Shown: positions 43,745-52,965, counted from the first letter of the stretch. The stretch: DNA of 64,000 nucleotides from Anaerolineales bacterium (GCA_015075275.1 JABTUU010000001.1:1343216-1407215), one strand, 5' to 3'. Notes: generated from the letters alone by a model not told the origin. Translations and numbers: made by a program.

Positions 43745-45718
43745 ATGACTCAAGTTGACATCCTCCTCCGCAACGCTCACGTCCTCACCATGGACGAAAC
43801 GCTGACTCAATACAACCGCGGCGCCGTCGCCATCCATGGCGACAGCATCGTCGCCGTGGGACCCGAGGACGAGATCGAAAAAGAATATTCAGGCAAAGAG
43901 ACGATTGACTGCAAAGGCAAAATCCTTATGCCGGGACTTATCAACGCGCACACGCACGCGCCGATGACCCTCTTGCGCGGCATCGCCGACGACTTGCGGC
44001 TCGACGTATGGCTGCAAGGTTATATGTTCCCCGTCGAACGGCAATTCGCCTCGCCCGAATCCGTATGGTTGGGCACGTCCATCGCCTGCGCCGAACTGAT
44101 CAAAAGCGGCGTGACCACATTCAACGATATGTACTACTTCGAGGACGACGTCGCTACCGCAGCGGCAAACGCGGGCATGCGCGCGGTATGCGGGCAATCC
44201 ATTCTCAAATTTCCCACGCCAGACGCGGCGTCGTACGAAGACGCCATGGACCGGGCGCGCGATTACATCAAAAAATGGAAGGGACATCCGCTGATCGTTC
44301 CAGCCATCGCGCCGCACGCCCCATACACCACCACCGAAGGCATCTTACGCGAGACCGCCGATCTCGCCAAAGAGTTCGACGTTCCGCTTCATATCCATCT
44401 CTCCGAAACTTCTTTCGAAGTGGACAACATGCGCAACGAACAAGGCATGCCCGTTATTCCATATGTAAAGAAACAAGGTCTGTTCGAGGCGAAAGTCATC
44501 GCCGCGCATTGTGTGCATATTGACACCGGCGAAATTCGCACGCTTCAGCACGCCGGCGCGGGCGTTTCGCACAATCCCTCCTCCAACCTCAAACTCGCCT
44601 CAGGATTTGCCCCCGTGACGAAAATGCTCGAAGTCGGACTCAACGTCGGCATCGGCACAGACGGTCCCGCCTCAAACAACGACCTGGATATGTTCGAGGA
44701 AGTACGCCTCGCTGCGCTGATCGCCAAAGCGGTGACAAACGACCCGACCTCTCTGCCCGCGCCGCAAGCCCTCTTAATGGCGACGCGCCTCGGCGCGCAA
44801 GCGCTTCATATCGGACATTTGACCGGCTCGCTCACCCCCAACCGCCGCGCCGACCTCATCCTCGTTGATCTCAGCCCGGTGCATAATTCCCCCTCCTTCC
44901 GTCGTTCGGCGGATAATGCCTACGCGCAGATCGTGTACGCCAGTAAATCCACCGACGTGACCGACACGATGATCAACGGAAAATGGGTGATGCGCGAACG
45001 CCGCCTGCTCACCGTGCAAGAGGACGAATTGCTCGCGCAGGCTGCCGATCTCGCCAAACAGATCGATTCGTTCCTCATCGAACGCGAACAATCGGTATTG
45101 TCGAAGCTCATCGCGCTCGGCGGCTCAATGGAAGAAGAGTCGTTCGAAGTGCAGGTCAAGGTCAAAATAGCGGACCCAGATCGCGTCATCCGCGAATTGA
45201 TGCGCAATGAGATTGATATTCTCTATGAACGTCATTACAAACAACATGACGTTTATTTCATCTTCGACGATGAGACGCAAGGACGTTTGCGTTACCGCGA
45301 AGACGATTTTATCGAACAAGGCAATCTCACAACAACGCGCGCGCGGTTGACCTTGCTGGGGCAGAAACGCGAAGGGAAGTTCGAACACGAAGTCTTGCTC
45401 TCGCGCAGCCGCTATCTCGCGCCAGCGACGAACTCGATGCGCTTCTATCGCGAATATTTCAAACCAAAGACCGAAGTCCCAGTGGAGAAAGACCGCCTGC
45501 GCTGGTTCATCAAATACAAAGACACCGAGTTTTACGTCAACCTAGATCACATGACCACGCCCGCGCTGGGATATTTCCTCGAAGTGAAATCGCGCACATG
45601 GAGCCGCAAAGACGCTAAGAATAAAGCAGACTTGCTGAGCGAATTGCTCAAATTGCTCGGCGCGGCAGACGCTAACGCCGCGGCGCAAGATTATATCGAC
45701 TTCGTATACGGAGAGTAA
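43745..45718 (+). CDS. Amidohydrolase (SAH/MTA deaminase-like) fused to a CYTH-like domain
   Basis: A 657-residue two-domain protein. Residues 1-440 are a metal-dependent amidohydrolase of the MtaD/TrzA group: LMPGLINAHTHAPMTLLRG (HxH), IHLSETSFEVDNM, VIAAHCVHID, VGIGTDGPASNNDLDMFEE and VDLSPVHN. Such enzymes deaminate S-adenosylhomocysteine, methylthioadenosine or related compounds. Residues of about 459-655 look like a CYTH/class IV cyclase fold: EEESFEVQVKVKIADPD, QGRLRYREDDFIEQGN, LRWFIKYKDTEFYVNLDHM and GYFLEVKSRTWSRKDA, rich in the paired Glu/Lys/Arg strands that hold triphosphates and metals. The frame is continuous, with AAGGA before the ATG. I know of no standard family with this fusion. 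Confidence 0.82.
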   Translation: MTQVDILLRNAHVLTMDETLTQYNRGAVAIHGDSIVAVGPEDEIEKEYSGKETIDCKGKILMPGLINAHTHAPMTLLRGIADDLRLDVWLQGYMFPVERQFASPESVWLGTSIACAELIKSGVTTFNDMYYFEDDVATAAANAGMRAVCGQSILKFPTPDAASYEDAMDRARDYIKKWKGHPLIVPAIAPHAPYTTTEGILRETADLAKEFDVPLHIHLSETSFEVDNMRNEQGMPVIPYVKKQGLFEAKVIAAHCVHIDTGEIRTLQHAGAGVSHNPSSNLKLASGFAPVTKMLEVGLNVGIGTDGPASNNDLDMFEEVRLAALIAKAVTNDPTSLPAPQALLMATRLGAQALHIGHLTGSLTPNRRADLILVDLSPVHNSPSFRRSADNAYAQIVYASKSTDVTDTMINGKWVMRERRLLTVQEDELLAQAADLAKQIDSFLIEREQSVLSKLIALGGSMEEESFEVQVKVKIADPDRVIRELMRNEIDILYERHYKQHDVYFIFDDETQGRLRYREDDFIEQGNLTTTRARLTLLGQKREGKFEHEVLLSRSRYLAPATNSMRFYREYFKPKTEVPVEKDRLRWFIKYKDTEFYVNLDHMTTPALGYFLEVKSRTWSRKDAKNKADLLSELLKLLGAADANAAAQDYIDFVYGE

Positions 45719-45742
45719 AAGCGTATTTTCAACCCCTCTGCC

Positions 45743-45776
45743 AAACTGCCGCTGCATTCACATAGGCGGCAGTTTT
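45743..45776 (+). terminator. Rho-independent terminator after the amidohydrolase-CYTH gene
   Basis: AAACTGCCGC and GCGGCAGTTT form a 10-bp stem around a 13-base loop, followed by a short T run. Confidence 0.8.
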
Positions 45777-46056
45777 ATATTAATGGGACTTACGCAAAAA
45801 CCTAAAATTAAACCGTGAATTTCGCTAATTGACGCGAATTATTTTTAAGAATTAGCAACAATTCGCGTAATTCGCAGCAAAAGATTTCGATCTGTGTAAG
45901 TTCCGATTAATTAGCTCCCTGAGAATTGCCGCGATTAAACTTTTTTAGACGCGGATTTTACGGTCTAACACAGACAGAACACGGATTTCTTAAAACCTTT
46001 CCGCATGATTCCGAGCGCCGAATCACGGCAAGTCCTAAAGATCCTATTAATTTTGC
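45777..46056. other. Gene-free AT-rich stretch with inverted repeats
   Basis: No credible coding frame. It contains ACGCGAATT (about 45834) and its complement AATTCGCGT (about 45863), flanking an AT-rich loop, and the string GACTTACGCAAAAA (about 45786), a phrase often seen at IS ends. No transposase, paired terminal repeats or target duplication could be found, so I leave it as an undefined repeat-rich spacer between convergent units. Confidence 0.5.
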
Positions 46057-46329
46057 TCAGGCTTGCAGGTTGACGCTATCCACGATCCCTACGATGACCG
46101 AGATCACGCAAGCGTCAGGGTTGCCCAACACTTGCCGCGCCCCATTTCCCTCGCGGTTGACCAGAACCGTATCGCCGATGCCCGCATGCGAATTATCGAG
46201 CGCAATGAAATCCTCATCCGCTTGTTCGCCGTCGGCGAGCAAAGGCTGAACGACGAGCAGTCGTCGGTTTTTATAATGCGCATGGCTGATCGTCGCAACG
46301 ACCGTTCCTACAACTTTACCGATAATCAT
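46057..46329 (-). CDS. BMC pentamer shell protein (EutN/CcmL family), 1
   Basis: A 90-residue BMC-P protein. The fold signature is IIGKVVGTVVATISHAHYKN then RLLVVQPLL, ALDNSHAGIGDTVLVNREGN, and VIVGIVDSVN at the end. Pentamers of this family cap the vertices of bacterial microcompartments. It is last in a six-gene minus-strand operon and shares one base with the preceding gene's stop. It has two paralogues here (46329, 47038). Confidence 0.92.
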   Translation of the reverse strand: MIIGKVVGTVVATISHAHYKNRRLLVVQPLLADGEQADEDFIALDNSHAGIGDTVLVNREGNGARQVLGNPDACVISVIVGIVDSVNLQA

Positions 46330-46649
46330 CAGACAAATTTATTCTCCCCGCTTTTCAGCAGATAGTCGAACTCGCCGTCAGGCTTCACGGTCAATTCGTC
46401 CACGATGCCAATCAGCGCCAAGTCAATCGGAACGAATTTCTCATCGCGCATGGCAAGCGCCGCCTCGCGCGAACGCACCATCACGCATAGATCGCCGGCG
46501 CCGGCGTGGACGATATCCGCTGCGATCTGCGCCAAGCCGATCGGCTCCAGTTTCTTATTCAACGGTTGAACGACCAGCAACTTCACGCCTTCTATACCGG
46601 GATATTTGATCGTGCAAACCGCACTGCCTTTCACCCGTCCGAACAGCAT
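46329..46649 (-). CDS. BMC pentamer shell protein (EutN/CcmL family), 2
   Basis: A 106-residue BMC-P protein (LFGRVKGSAVCTIKYPGIEG, LLVVQPLNKK, AADIVHAGAGDLCVMVRSRE, ALIGIVDELTV), with about 15 extra C-terminal residues compared with its neighbours. Several pentamer paralogues in one locus usually form different vertices. It begins 2 bases after the upstream gene ends. Confidence 0.92.
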   Translation of the reverse strand: MLFGRVKGSAVCTIKYPGIEGVKLLVVQPLNKKLEPIGLAQIAADIVHAGAGDLCVMVRSREAALAMRDEKFVPIDLALIGIVDELTVKPDGEFDYLLKSGENKFV

Positions 46650-46651
46650 GG

Positions 46652-47026
46652 CTACTTCATCCCCGTAACTTTGAGCGTGCGCCGAATGATCGTATCCAGC
46701 AAGCGCGCGTCCACCTGATCTCCAAATTTCGCGGCGACTTTCTCGCGGATGCGTCGTTCGAGTTCCGCCCCTCGTTCAGCCGTGGGAGGCGGGCTAGCTG
46801 CCGCGCCGCAAGCGCTGCAATGCGCGGAAGCGTCATTCTTCGCTTTCGGCGCGCTATCCATCAAATGAGATGGCGCCGGCGCGCCCGCCTGTAACGCCAC
46901 CCCCAGCTTGAGCGCTTTCTCAAACGCCAAGTCGGTCAACACAACGTCGTCGCCTACTTGCAACGTCTTCACGCCGTTATGAAACAAATCTTCAATATCA
47001 TGGTCGGTATAAAATATCTTAGCCAC
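46652..47026 (-). CDS. Microcompartment-associated protein of unknown function
   Basis: A 124-residue protein within the BMC operon. Residues 1-50 (KIFYTDHDIEDLFHNGVKTL, then DVVLTDLAFEKALKLGV) resemble the N-terminal segment seen in several BMC-associated proteins. A disordered Ala/Pro linker contains CSAC at about residues 70-73. The last ~40 residues are an amphipathic helix (ELERRIREKVAAKFGDQVDA) of the kind that directs proteins into a shell. No enzyme motif is present. A scaffold or cargo-organising role is inference. Confidence 0.7.
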   Translation of the reverse strand: MAKIFYTDHDIEDLFHNGVKTLQVGDDVVLTDLAFEKALKLGVALQAGAPAPSHLMDSAPKAKNDASAHCSACGAAASPPPTAERGAELERRIREKVAAKFGDQVDARLLDTIIRRTLKVTGMK

Positions 47027-47037
47027 AGGTCGCCTGC

Positions 47038-47328
47038 TTATGATTTCCGAAATGTGACCGCGCCGTTCACTTCGAGCGAGTCGATCACCGCCATAACAAC
47101 CGCATCCACCGGCGTATCTTTTGTAATATTCGTCTGCCGCGCCGACGAACCCGAGGCGGTCAGCACCAAATCACCGACGCCGGCGTCCACCGTGTCAATC
47201 GCAACATACGGCTTGCCGCTCACCGCGCCCGTTTCATCAGACTGCCGTAAAACGAGCAACTTCCGCCCGTGCAATTTCTCGTCTTTGATCGTCGAGACCG
47301 TCGTACCGATCACTTTTGCAATGAACAT
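47038..47328 (-). CDS. BMC pentamer shell protein (EutN/CcmL family), 3
   Basis: A 96-residue BMC-P protein (FIAKVIGTTVSTIKDEKLHG, KLLVLRQSDE, AIDTVDAGVGDLVLTASGSS, VVMAVIDSLEV). It lies 8 bases after the aldolase gene. With the proteins at 46057 and 46329 it gives three vertex proteins in one operon, while no hexamer (BMC-H) or trimer (BMC-T) gene is in the window. Confidence 0.92.
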   Translation of the reverse strand: MFIAKVIGTTVSTIKDEKLHGRKLLVLRQSDETGAVSGKPYVAIDTVDAGVGDLVLTASGSSARQTNITKDTPVDAVVMAVIDSLEVNGAVTFRKS

Positions 47329-47336
47329 TCGCGCTC

Positions 47337-48266
47337 CTAATATTTATTGGATGAAGAGCCCGCTTCGCTCTTCGGAAGGGTCGCCTCACCCGCGCCCACA
47401 ATCTTCACGCCTGCACTGGCGCCGATGCGCGTAGCGCCGGCGCGAATCATATTCTCAGCGTCTTCCCGCGTGCGCACTCCGCCCGAGGCTTTAACGCCCA
47501 TCTGCGGACCGACCGCGCGGCGCATCAATTCCACGTCGTGAACTGTCGCCCCGCCGCCGGCAAACCCGGTGGAAGTCTTGACGAAATCTGCGCCGGCTTC
47601 TTTGGCGGTCAGGCTGGCGATAGTTTTCTCTTCGTCGGTCAACAGCGAGGTTTCGATGATGACCTTAACGATCGCGCCGTGAGTATGCGCCGCATGCACC
47701 ACGCCGCGAATGTCTCGCGCCACTGTATTCAAATCTCGCGCTTTCAACGCGCCGACGTTAATAACCATATCAATTTCAGTCGCGCCCTGTTTGATGGCAG
47801 TTTCCGCCTCGAACGCTTTCGACTCGGAAGAAGTGGCGCCGAACGGAAAACCGATCACCGTGCAAACTCGGACATCCGAGCCTTTCAACAGTTCGGCGCA
47901 TAGGCTCACCCAGGTCGGGTTGACGCATACGGAAGCGAAACCGTATCTTCGCGCCTCATAACACAATTGAGCGATCTCTTGCTGCGTGGCATCCGGCTTG
48001 AGCAGGGTGTGGTCAATCATTTCCGCGATCGAGCGCTCAGGCGGAATCGCGCCCAAGGTGGACGAGATCCGCTCCGCGCCGGCTTTCACTACGTTACCTA
48101 CGTCGTCCAAGCACACGCGCACGCAAAGCCCGTCGGCGCAATCAAAACTGCAATGATAGCCGTTCGGATCGTTGGCGTTGGCTTCTTCTTCTGCCATCGC
48201 CACAAGCACCTCATGGGCGATAATTTCCACCAGTTGTTCTACTACTTTGGGATCAGGTTTCGTCAT
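47337..48266 (-). CDS. deoC: Deoxyribose-phosphate aldolase with N-terminal targeting extension
   Basis: A 309-residue class I aldolase splitting 2-deoxyribose-5-phosphate into glyceraldehyde-3-phosphate and acetaldehyde. The TIM barrel spans about 75-300: [68 protein letters not shown] and [17 protein letters not shown] (Schiff-base Lys). It is about 80 residues longer than E. coli-type DeoC. The extension starts with an amphipathic helix ([20 protein letters not shown]) and a Cys-rich turn ([14 protein letters not shown]), typical of microcompartment cargo peptides. Its place with BMC genes supports encapsulation. Confidence 0.92.
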   Translation of the reverse strand: MTKPDPKVVEQLVEIIAHEVLVAMAEEEANANDPNGYHCSFDCADGLCVRVCLDDVGNVVKAGAERISSTLGAIPPERSIAEMIDHTLLKPDATQQEIAQLCYEARRYGFASVCVNPTWVSLCAELLKGSDVRVCTVIGFPFGATSSESKAFEAETAIKQGATEIDMVINVGALKARDLNTVARDIRGVVHAAHTHGAIVKVIIETSLLTDEEKTIASLTAKEAGADFVKTSTGFAGGGATVHDVELMRRAVGPQMGVKASGGVRTREDAENMIRAGATRIGASAGVKIVGAGEATLPKSEAGSSSNKY

Positions 48267-48302
48267 AACACACTCGCATCATAAGGCGGAACAAGCCCGC
48301 CT

Positions 48303-48851
48303 CTATTTCAAATATTGCTTCTCTATTGATTTTATCTTATCTACGCGCTTTGCGTGACGCTCTCCGCCGAAATCGGTCGTCAGCCAAGCGGCGACGATCT
48401 GCTTCGCCAGATTAACCCCGATCAAACCCGCGCCGAGGGTCAGCGTATTCGCATCATTGTGTTCGCGGCTGTTCATCGCAGAGGAAAGATCATACGCCAT
48501 GCCCGCGCGCACGTTCGGGACCTTATTCGCTACGATGCAACTGCCGATGCCTGCGCCGTCAATCATAATTCCGCGCCATGCTTTGCCCGTTCCCACCAAC
48601 TGCGCGACGGCGTGAGCGAAATCGGGATAGTCCACCGCTTCTTTGCTGTACGTCCCCACGTCGGTCACCGTGAAGCCGTGCGCTTCAATCTCAGACTTAA
48701 GGATTTCCTTCAGGTCGAAGCCGCCATGGTCGGCGCCGAGGGCGACAACTCGCTTTGTTGCAGGCGAGGCAGGCAACGGGTCGGGCTGAGGCGCGCCCGT
48801 CATTTGCGCCAGCACGTTTTGCGCGATCCGTCGAATTTCATTTTCATCCAT
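48303..48851 (-). CDS. rpiB: Ribose-5-phosphate isomerase B with N-terminal targeting helix
   Basis: A 182-residue RpiB/LacAB-family isomerase. The core has VVALGADHGGFDLKEILKSE, VDYPDFAHAVAQLVGTG, IMIDGAGIGSCIVANKVPNV and AMNSREHNDANTLTLGAGLIG. I place the start at ATG 48851, which gives an amphipathic helix MDENEIRRIAQNVLAQMTG and a Pro-rich linker before the core. This is the pattern of a shell-targeting peptide. It interconverts ribulose- and ribose-5-phosphate and, with DeoC, marks the locus as the sugar-phosphate type of BMC. It is the first gene of the operon and divergent from rpsO. Confidence 0.9.
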   Translation of the reverse strand: MDENEIRRIAQNVLAQMTGAPQPDPLPASPATKRVVALGADHGGFDLKEILKSEIEAHGFTVTDVGTYSKEAVDYPDFAHAVAQLVGTGKAWRGIMIDGAGIGSCIVANKVPNVRAGMAYDLSSAMNSREHNDANTLTLGAGLIGVNLAKQIVAAWLTTDFGGERHAKRVDKIKSIEKQYLK

Positions 48852-48921
48852 AGGGTTGATTATCTTCGCAATACGAGGATGCGTCAATACCAGAACGGCG
48901 GCGCGGGGCGCTTTGATTCTC

Positions 48922-48930
48922 TGGTATAAT
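48922..48930 (+). promoter_or_regulatory. Extended -10 promoter of rpsO-pnp
   Basis: TGGTATAAT: a perfect -10 hexamer (48925-48930) with the TG extension, about 95 bases before the rpsO ATG. No clear -35 is seen, as is usual for extended -10 promoters. The long leader between may carry S15 autoregulation, though the pseudoknot was not resolved. Confidence 0.6.
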
Positions 48931-49025
48931 CTTTGCCCGTGACTGGTCCTGCCTAACGGTTTCCCTCCAAGGGGGGCTGTCGGCATGGAGACCTGCATAA
49001 ACTAGAGAAAGGAAAAGCATACGTC

Positions 49026-49298
49026 ATGCCACTCGCAAAAGAAATTAAGACCAAGCTCATCGGCGATTATCACCGTCACGATACGGATACCGGTTCGCCT
49101 GAGGTGCAGATCGCCATTCTGACGAGCCGCATCCAACAGTTGACCGATCATCTACGCGCCAACAAAAAGGATGAGTCTTGTCGTCGCGGATTGCTTAAAC
49201 TTGTCGGTCAGCGCCGCCGCTTACTCGCCTACTTGCGCCAAGCGGATTACCAGCGCTATTTGGGAATCACCGAGAGTTTGAGCCTGCGCCGTAAGTAA
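49026..49298 (+). CDS. rpsO: 30S ribosomal protein S15
   Basis: A 90-residue S15. The conserved core is [20 protein letters not shown] (about 21-40), [20 protein letters not shown] (41-60), [19 protein letters not shown]. It binds the central domain of 16S rRNA early in 30S assembly. As in most bacteria it precedes pnp, with a hairpin terminator between. Confidence 0.97.
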   Translation: MPLAKEIKTKLIGDYHRHDTDTGSPEVQIAILTSRIQQLTDHLRANKKDESCRRGLLKLVGQRRRLLAYLRQADYQRYLGITESLSLRRK

Positions 49299-49305
49299 GT
49301 CTGTT

Positions 49306-49346
49306 AGACCCTAAAGGTCTCTGGTAGACCTTTAGGGTCTTATTTA
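49306..49346 (+). terminator. rpsO terminator built from paired AGACC-N5-GGTCT palindromes
   Basis: AGACCCTAAAGGTCT, five bases, then AGACCTTTAGGGTCT: a perfect 15-bp stem followed by TATTT. Its half-sites share the AGACC-N5-GGTCT form with the miaA hairpin and the restriction-locus elements. Confidence 0.88.
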
Positions 49347-49450
49347 TAACGCTACACAAGCAGCCAAACCGCCGTCAGGAATTGAACAGCGCGAATAACG
49401 CATACTGTTCTTCCCGCTCTTCAGTCCCTGACTCGAGGCGGAAATTAGTA

Positions 49451-49471
49451 GCGCAAATTGACAATTTGCGC
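49451..49471 (+). promoter_or_regulatory. Hairpin in the pnp leader
   Basis: GCGCAAATTG and CAATTTGCGC separated by one base form a perfect 10-bp hairpin ending 16 bases before the pnp ATG. In enterobacteria a leader hairpin is cut by RNase III to allow PNPase autoregulation; a similar role here is inference. Confidence 0.6.
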
Positions 49472-49487
49472 AACAGGAGACAATTTA

Positions 49488-51716
49488 ATGAAACCCGAAT
49501 CGAAAAAATACTCAACTCAAATTGGGAAGAACACCGTCACGTTTGAGACCGGCAAACTCGCCGGGCAGGCTGGCGGCGCGGTCACTTTCGGCACGCCCGA
49601 GTCCATTGTGTTCGCGGCGGCGACCATGGGCGACGTGCGCGAAGGCATAGATTTCTTCCCGCTTTCTGTGGAATATGAGGAACGACTCTACGCCGGCGGA
49701 CGGATCCCCGGTTCGTTCTTCCGACGGGAGGGCAGACCCGGAACGGAGGCGATTCTCGTCGCCCGTCTAACCGATCGTCCTCTCCGCCCGCTGTTTCAGG
49801 ATGGGATGCGGAACGAAGTGCAGGTCGCCATGTTCTCGCTGTCGTCCGATGGCGTGAACCCGCTCGACGTGCTTGCCATCAATGCCGCGTCAGCCGCCAT
49901 CACGATCTCAGACATCCCTTGGGGAGGACCCGTCGGCGCGGTGCGCGTGGGACGCCTCAACGGCGAGTTCGTCATCAACCCGACGTACGCCGAAATAGAG
50001 GAGTCCGACCTTGATCTGCGAATCGCCGGCACGAAAGACGCCATCCTGATGGTTGAATGCGGCGCCAATGAAATCCCCGAAGATGTGATGGTCGCCGCGC
50101 TTGAACTTGGGCACAAGTCCATTCAGCCGCTGATCGAACTACAACTGAAAATGCGCGAAGAACTCGGCAAGCCCAAACGCGAGGTGACGTTGTTCGTGCC
50201 TGCCGAAGAGATCAAGAAAAAAGTGTTCGAGCGCGTGAGCGGGCCGATGAATGCCCTGCTCGACAAGCCGCTCTCGAAAAACGAATTTTATTCCGGCATG
50301 AAAGCCATCAAGACCGAAGCCGAAACTGAACTTTGCTCTGTTCCTGAAGGCGGCAACCCTGCGGATTACTTACCGGTCAACATGTTCCGCGAATCGTTCG
50401 AGCAGGCAGAGATGGACGTGGTGCGCGAACGCATCCTCAGCATGGGCAAACGTCCCGATGGGCGAACGCCGACCGACATCCGCCCAATTTGGTGCGAGGT
50501 TGCGGTTTCTCCACGCGCGCATGGTTCCGGCTTGTTCACCCGCGGCGAGACTCAAATTTTGTCTGTCGCGACTCTTGCTACGTTGGGCGAAGCGCAACAG
50601 CTCGACAATCTCAGCCCGGCGAAAGAGAAACGCTACCTGCATCATTACAATTTCCCGCCCTATTCGACCGGCGAAGTGAAACGTATGGGCGGGCAAAGCC
50701 GCCGCGAAGTGGGGCATGGCGCGCTGGCGGAACGCGCGCTTGAACCAGTTATCCCTGCGGAAGAATCGTTCCCGTACACCTTGCGAGTCGTGTCGGAGGC
50801 ATTGTCCTCCAACGGCTCGACCTCGATGGGATCGGTCTGCGGTTCGACGCTTGCATTGATGGACGCGGGCGTGCCGATCAAAGCCCCGGTCTCCGGCGTG
50901 GCGATGGGATTGATCACAGACTTGAACGGTTCCGGTCGCTACAAAATCCTCACCGACATTCAAGGCACCGAAGATCACCTCGGCGATATGGATTTCAAAG
51001 TGGCGGGAACGCCGGCGGGCATCACGGCTTTGCAAATGGACATCAAGATCAGCGGCTTGAGCGCACAGATGATGAAAGAAGCGCTCGAACAGGCGAAGGT
51101 GGCGCGCGCGTCCATTTTGGAAAAGATGCTGGCAGTGTTGCCTGAATCGCGCGCGGAGTTGAAGGAGTACGCGCCGCGCATCATCACCGTGAAGATTCCT
51201 GTTGACAAGATCGGCGCGTTGATCGGACCGGGCGGAAAGAACATCCGCGCATTGCAAGAAGAGACCGGCGCGAAGATTGATATCGAAGAAGACGGCACGG
51301 TCTACATCGCCTCCTCCGACGGGGTGGGCGCGAAGATCGCGCAGGAGCGCATCGCCGGGTTGGGCGAAGAAGCGGTGGTCGGGAATATTTATACCGGCAA
51401 GGTCGTGCGCATCGCGGACTTTGGGGCATTCGTCGAAATTTTGCCCGGGCTGGATGGGCTCGTCCACATCTCGCAACTCGCTTCGGAACGCGTGAACAAA
51501 GTGGAAGACGTGGTTAACATGGGCGATGAGATCACCGTGATGGTGACCGATATTGACGGACAAGGCAAGATTCGGCTTTCGCGTCAGGCTGTGTTGGAAG
51601 GCTGGACTGCGGAAGAAGCGCGCGAGAAAGACGGTCCGCGCCGAAGCGGCGGCGGAAGACCCGGCGGAGATCGCAACGGCGGACGCGGGGGGGATCGTCG
51701 CGGCGGCAGAAGATAG
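49488..51716 (+). CDS. pnp: Polyribonucleotide nucleotidyltransferase (PNPase)
   Basis: A 742-residue 3'-5' phosphorolytic exoribonuclease. Two RNase PH domains ([20 protein letters not shown], about 75-94; and [18 protein letters not shown] with [18 protein letters not shown]), a KH domain ([20 protein letters not shown]) and an S1 domain ([20 protein letters not shown]). The C-terminus ends in an RGG/RG-rich tail of about 20 residues that most PNPases lack and that may add RNA binding. AGGAG precedes ATG 49488; an upstream in-frame start is less likely because it lies in the leader hairpin region. Confidence 0.95.
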   Translation: MKPESKKYSTQIGKNTVTFETGKLAGQAGGAVTFGTPESIVFAAATMGDVREGIDFFPLSVEYEERLYAGGRIPGSFFRREGRPGTEAILVARLTDRPLRPLFQDGMRNEVQVAMFSLSSDGVNPLDVLAINAASAAITISDIPWGGPVGAVRVGRLNGEFVINPTYAEIEESDLDLRIAGTKDAILMVECGANEIPEDVMVAALELGHKSIQPLIELQLKMREELGKPKREVTLFVPAEEIKKKVFERVSGPMNALLDKPLSKNEFYSGMKAIKTEAETELCSVPEGGNPADYLPVNMFRESFEQAEMDVVRERILSMGKRPDGRTPTDIRPIWCEVAVSPRAHGSGLFTRGETQILSVATLATLGEAQQLDNLSPAKEKRYLHHYNFPPYSTGEVKRMGGQSRREVGHGALAERALEPVIPAEESFPYTLRVVSEALSSNGSTSMGSVCGSTLALMDAGVPIKAPVSGVAMGLITDLNGSGRYKILTDIQGTEDHLGDMDFKVAGTPAGITALQMDIKISGLSAQMMKEALEQAKVARASILEKMLAVLPESRAELKEYAPRIITVKIPVDKIGALIGPGGKNIRALQEETGAKIDIEEDGTVYIASSDGVGAKIAQERIAGLGEEAVVGNIYTGKVVRIADFGAFVEILPGLDGLVHISQLASERVNKVEDVVNMGDEITVMVTDIDGQGKIRLSRQAVLEGWTAEEAREKDGPRRSGGGRPGGDRNGGRGGDRRGGRR

Positions 51717-51747
51717 AACGTGGGGAGTGGAAAGTAGAGAGTGGAAA

Positions 51748-51780
51748 GCGGATGATGAGGAAGGCATCGTCCGCTTTTTT
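51748..51780 (+). terminator. Rho-independent terminator of pnp
   Basis: GCGGATGATG and CATCGTCCGC form a 10-bp stem (one G-U pair) with a 7-base loop and a T6 run. Confidence 0.85.
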
Positions 51781-51825
51781 GTTGGGGAGGTATTAGGTGA
51801 ATTGGAGGAGTAGAGGATTGGAGGG

Positions 51826-52833
51826 TTAGGCGTCGAGGGGAGATTTGACGGCGTTGGCGCCGCGTTGTAAAACGTGGGTGTAGATCATGGTGGTTTTCAC
51901 GTCTTTGTGTCCGAGCAGTTCTTGCACGGTGCGGATGTCGTAGCCGTTTTGTAAAAGATGCGTGGCGAAGGAATGACGAAAAGTATGCGGGGTAACGCGC
52001 TTGACGATGTTTGCGAGTCGCGTCGCTTCGCGGATGGCTTTTTGCAAGGCAGTTTCGTGGATGTGATGTCGCCGCACTTCGCCGCTTTCGGGGTCGGTGT
52101 AAAGCGTGGAGGCGGGAAAGACGTATTGCCACATCCACTGTTTGTGGGCGGCGGGGAATTTTTCACCTAATCCGAATGGCATATAGACCGAGCCGTAGCC
52201 GCGCGCTAAATCTTTTTGATGAACGACGCGCGCTTGCTGCAGATGTTCTTGAAGCGGCGCGACAATACTATCGGGCAGCATGGTTTCGCGGTCGTCGCCG
52301 CCTTTGCCGTCGAAGACGATGATGCGATGGTTGGCGAAGTCAATATCTTTGACGCGCAGGCGCAGGCATTCCATCAGGCGCAGTCCGCTGCCGTACATAA
52401 TTTGAACCATGAGTTTGTAAGCGCCCGTCAGGTTGGCGATGACGGCGCGCGCCTCTTCCGCTGAGAGAACGGTCGGCACGCGCTTGCCTTTTTTGGGGCG
52501 GATGAATTCGAGCGCGGTTGAGTCCAATTTGACATCGAGGACGTTGCGATAAAGAAAGAGGATGGCGCTGAGGGCTTGGTTTTGCGTGGAGGCGGAGGCG
52601 CGGCGTTCTACGACGAGGTGCGTGATGAAGCGGTTGATTTCTTCGACGCCCATTTCGCGGGGATGGCGCTTGTTGTGGTAGAGGATGTATTCGCGCACCC
52701 AGCCGACGTAGGTTTTTTCGGTGCGCGGGGAATATTGTTTGAGGCGTATCGCGTCTCGATATTGATCGAGCAGTTTTTTGCCTTGCGGGGGTTTTTGCGT
52801 TTCTGTCATTTTTATCTCTCTGGTTTCTTGCAT
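51826..52833 (-). CDS. intI: Integron integrase IntI
   Basis: A 335-residue tyrosine recombinase. The N-terminal SAM-like domain ([20 protein letters not shown]) is followed by the catalytic domain, which has the R in [34 protein letters not shown] (H-x-x-R), [16 protein letters not shown] (H and catalytic Tyr). The IntI-specific patch between the second and third motifs is clearly present ([20 protein letters not shown], then [17 protein letters not shown]). This identifies it as an integron integrase rather than XerC/D. It faces away from the cassette array. The start could be ATG 52809 (MTETQ), which has the better upstream purine run. Confidence 0.95.
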   Translation of the reverse strand: MQETREIKMTETQKPPQGKKLLDQYRDAIRLKQYSPRTEKTYVGWVREYILYHNKRHPREMGVEEINRFITHLVVERRASASTQNQALSAILFLYRNVLDVKLDSTALEFIRPKKGKRVPTVLSAEEARAVIANLTGAYKLMVQIMYGSGLRLMECLRLRVKDIDFANHRIIVFDGKGGDDRETMLPDSIVAPLQEHLQQARVVHQKDLARGYGSVYMPFGLGEKFPAAHKQWMWQYVFPASTLYTDPESGEVRRHHIHETALQKAIREATRLANIVKRVTPHTFRHSFATHLLQNGYDIRTVQELLGHKDVKTTMIYTHVLQRGANAVKSPLDA

Positions 52834-52857
52834 TTTTATTCGACGCTCGCTTATAAT
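52828..52857 (+). promoter_or_regulatory. Cassette promoter Pc
   Basis: TTGCAT (52828-52833), an 18-base spacer, then TATAAT (52852-52857), pointing into the cassettes and overlapping the 5' end of intI. This is the place and direction expected for an integron Pc. Confidence 0.7.
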
Positions 52858-52937
52858 AGAGGGATGAATATAGGGTATTATACAGCCGCTCCGCCGTATA
52901 AAGTCTCATTTTAATTTATTTGGCTGTATAAAAAGTA

Positions 52938-52944
52938 GTTCGGC
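52938..52944 (+). other. attI core site
   Basis: GTTCGGC lies 28 bases before the first cassette gene, between Pc and the array. The same core GTTCGGC ends two attC sites further right (59038, 62223). Cassettes enter after the G. Confidence 0.6.
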
Positions 52945-52965
52945 GGCACGCCGAGAAGGAGTATC

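Noticed and set aside
45777..46056. IS remnant (GACTTACGCAAAAA)
   Set aside because: Only one end-like string, no partner repeat, transposase or target duplication.
50370..51767. 465-codon minus-strand frame opposite pnp
   Set aside because: Antisense to conserved PNPase domains. Composition (His, Arg, Asp-rich) is typical of a shadow frame.
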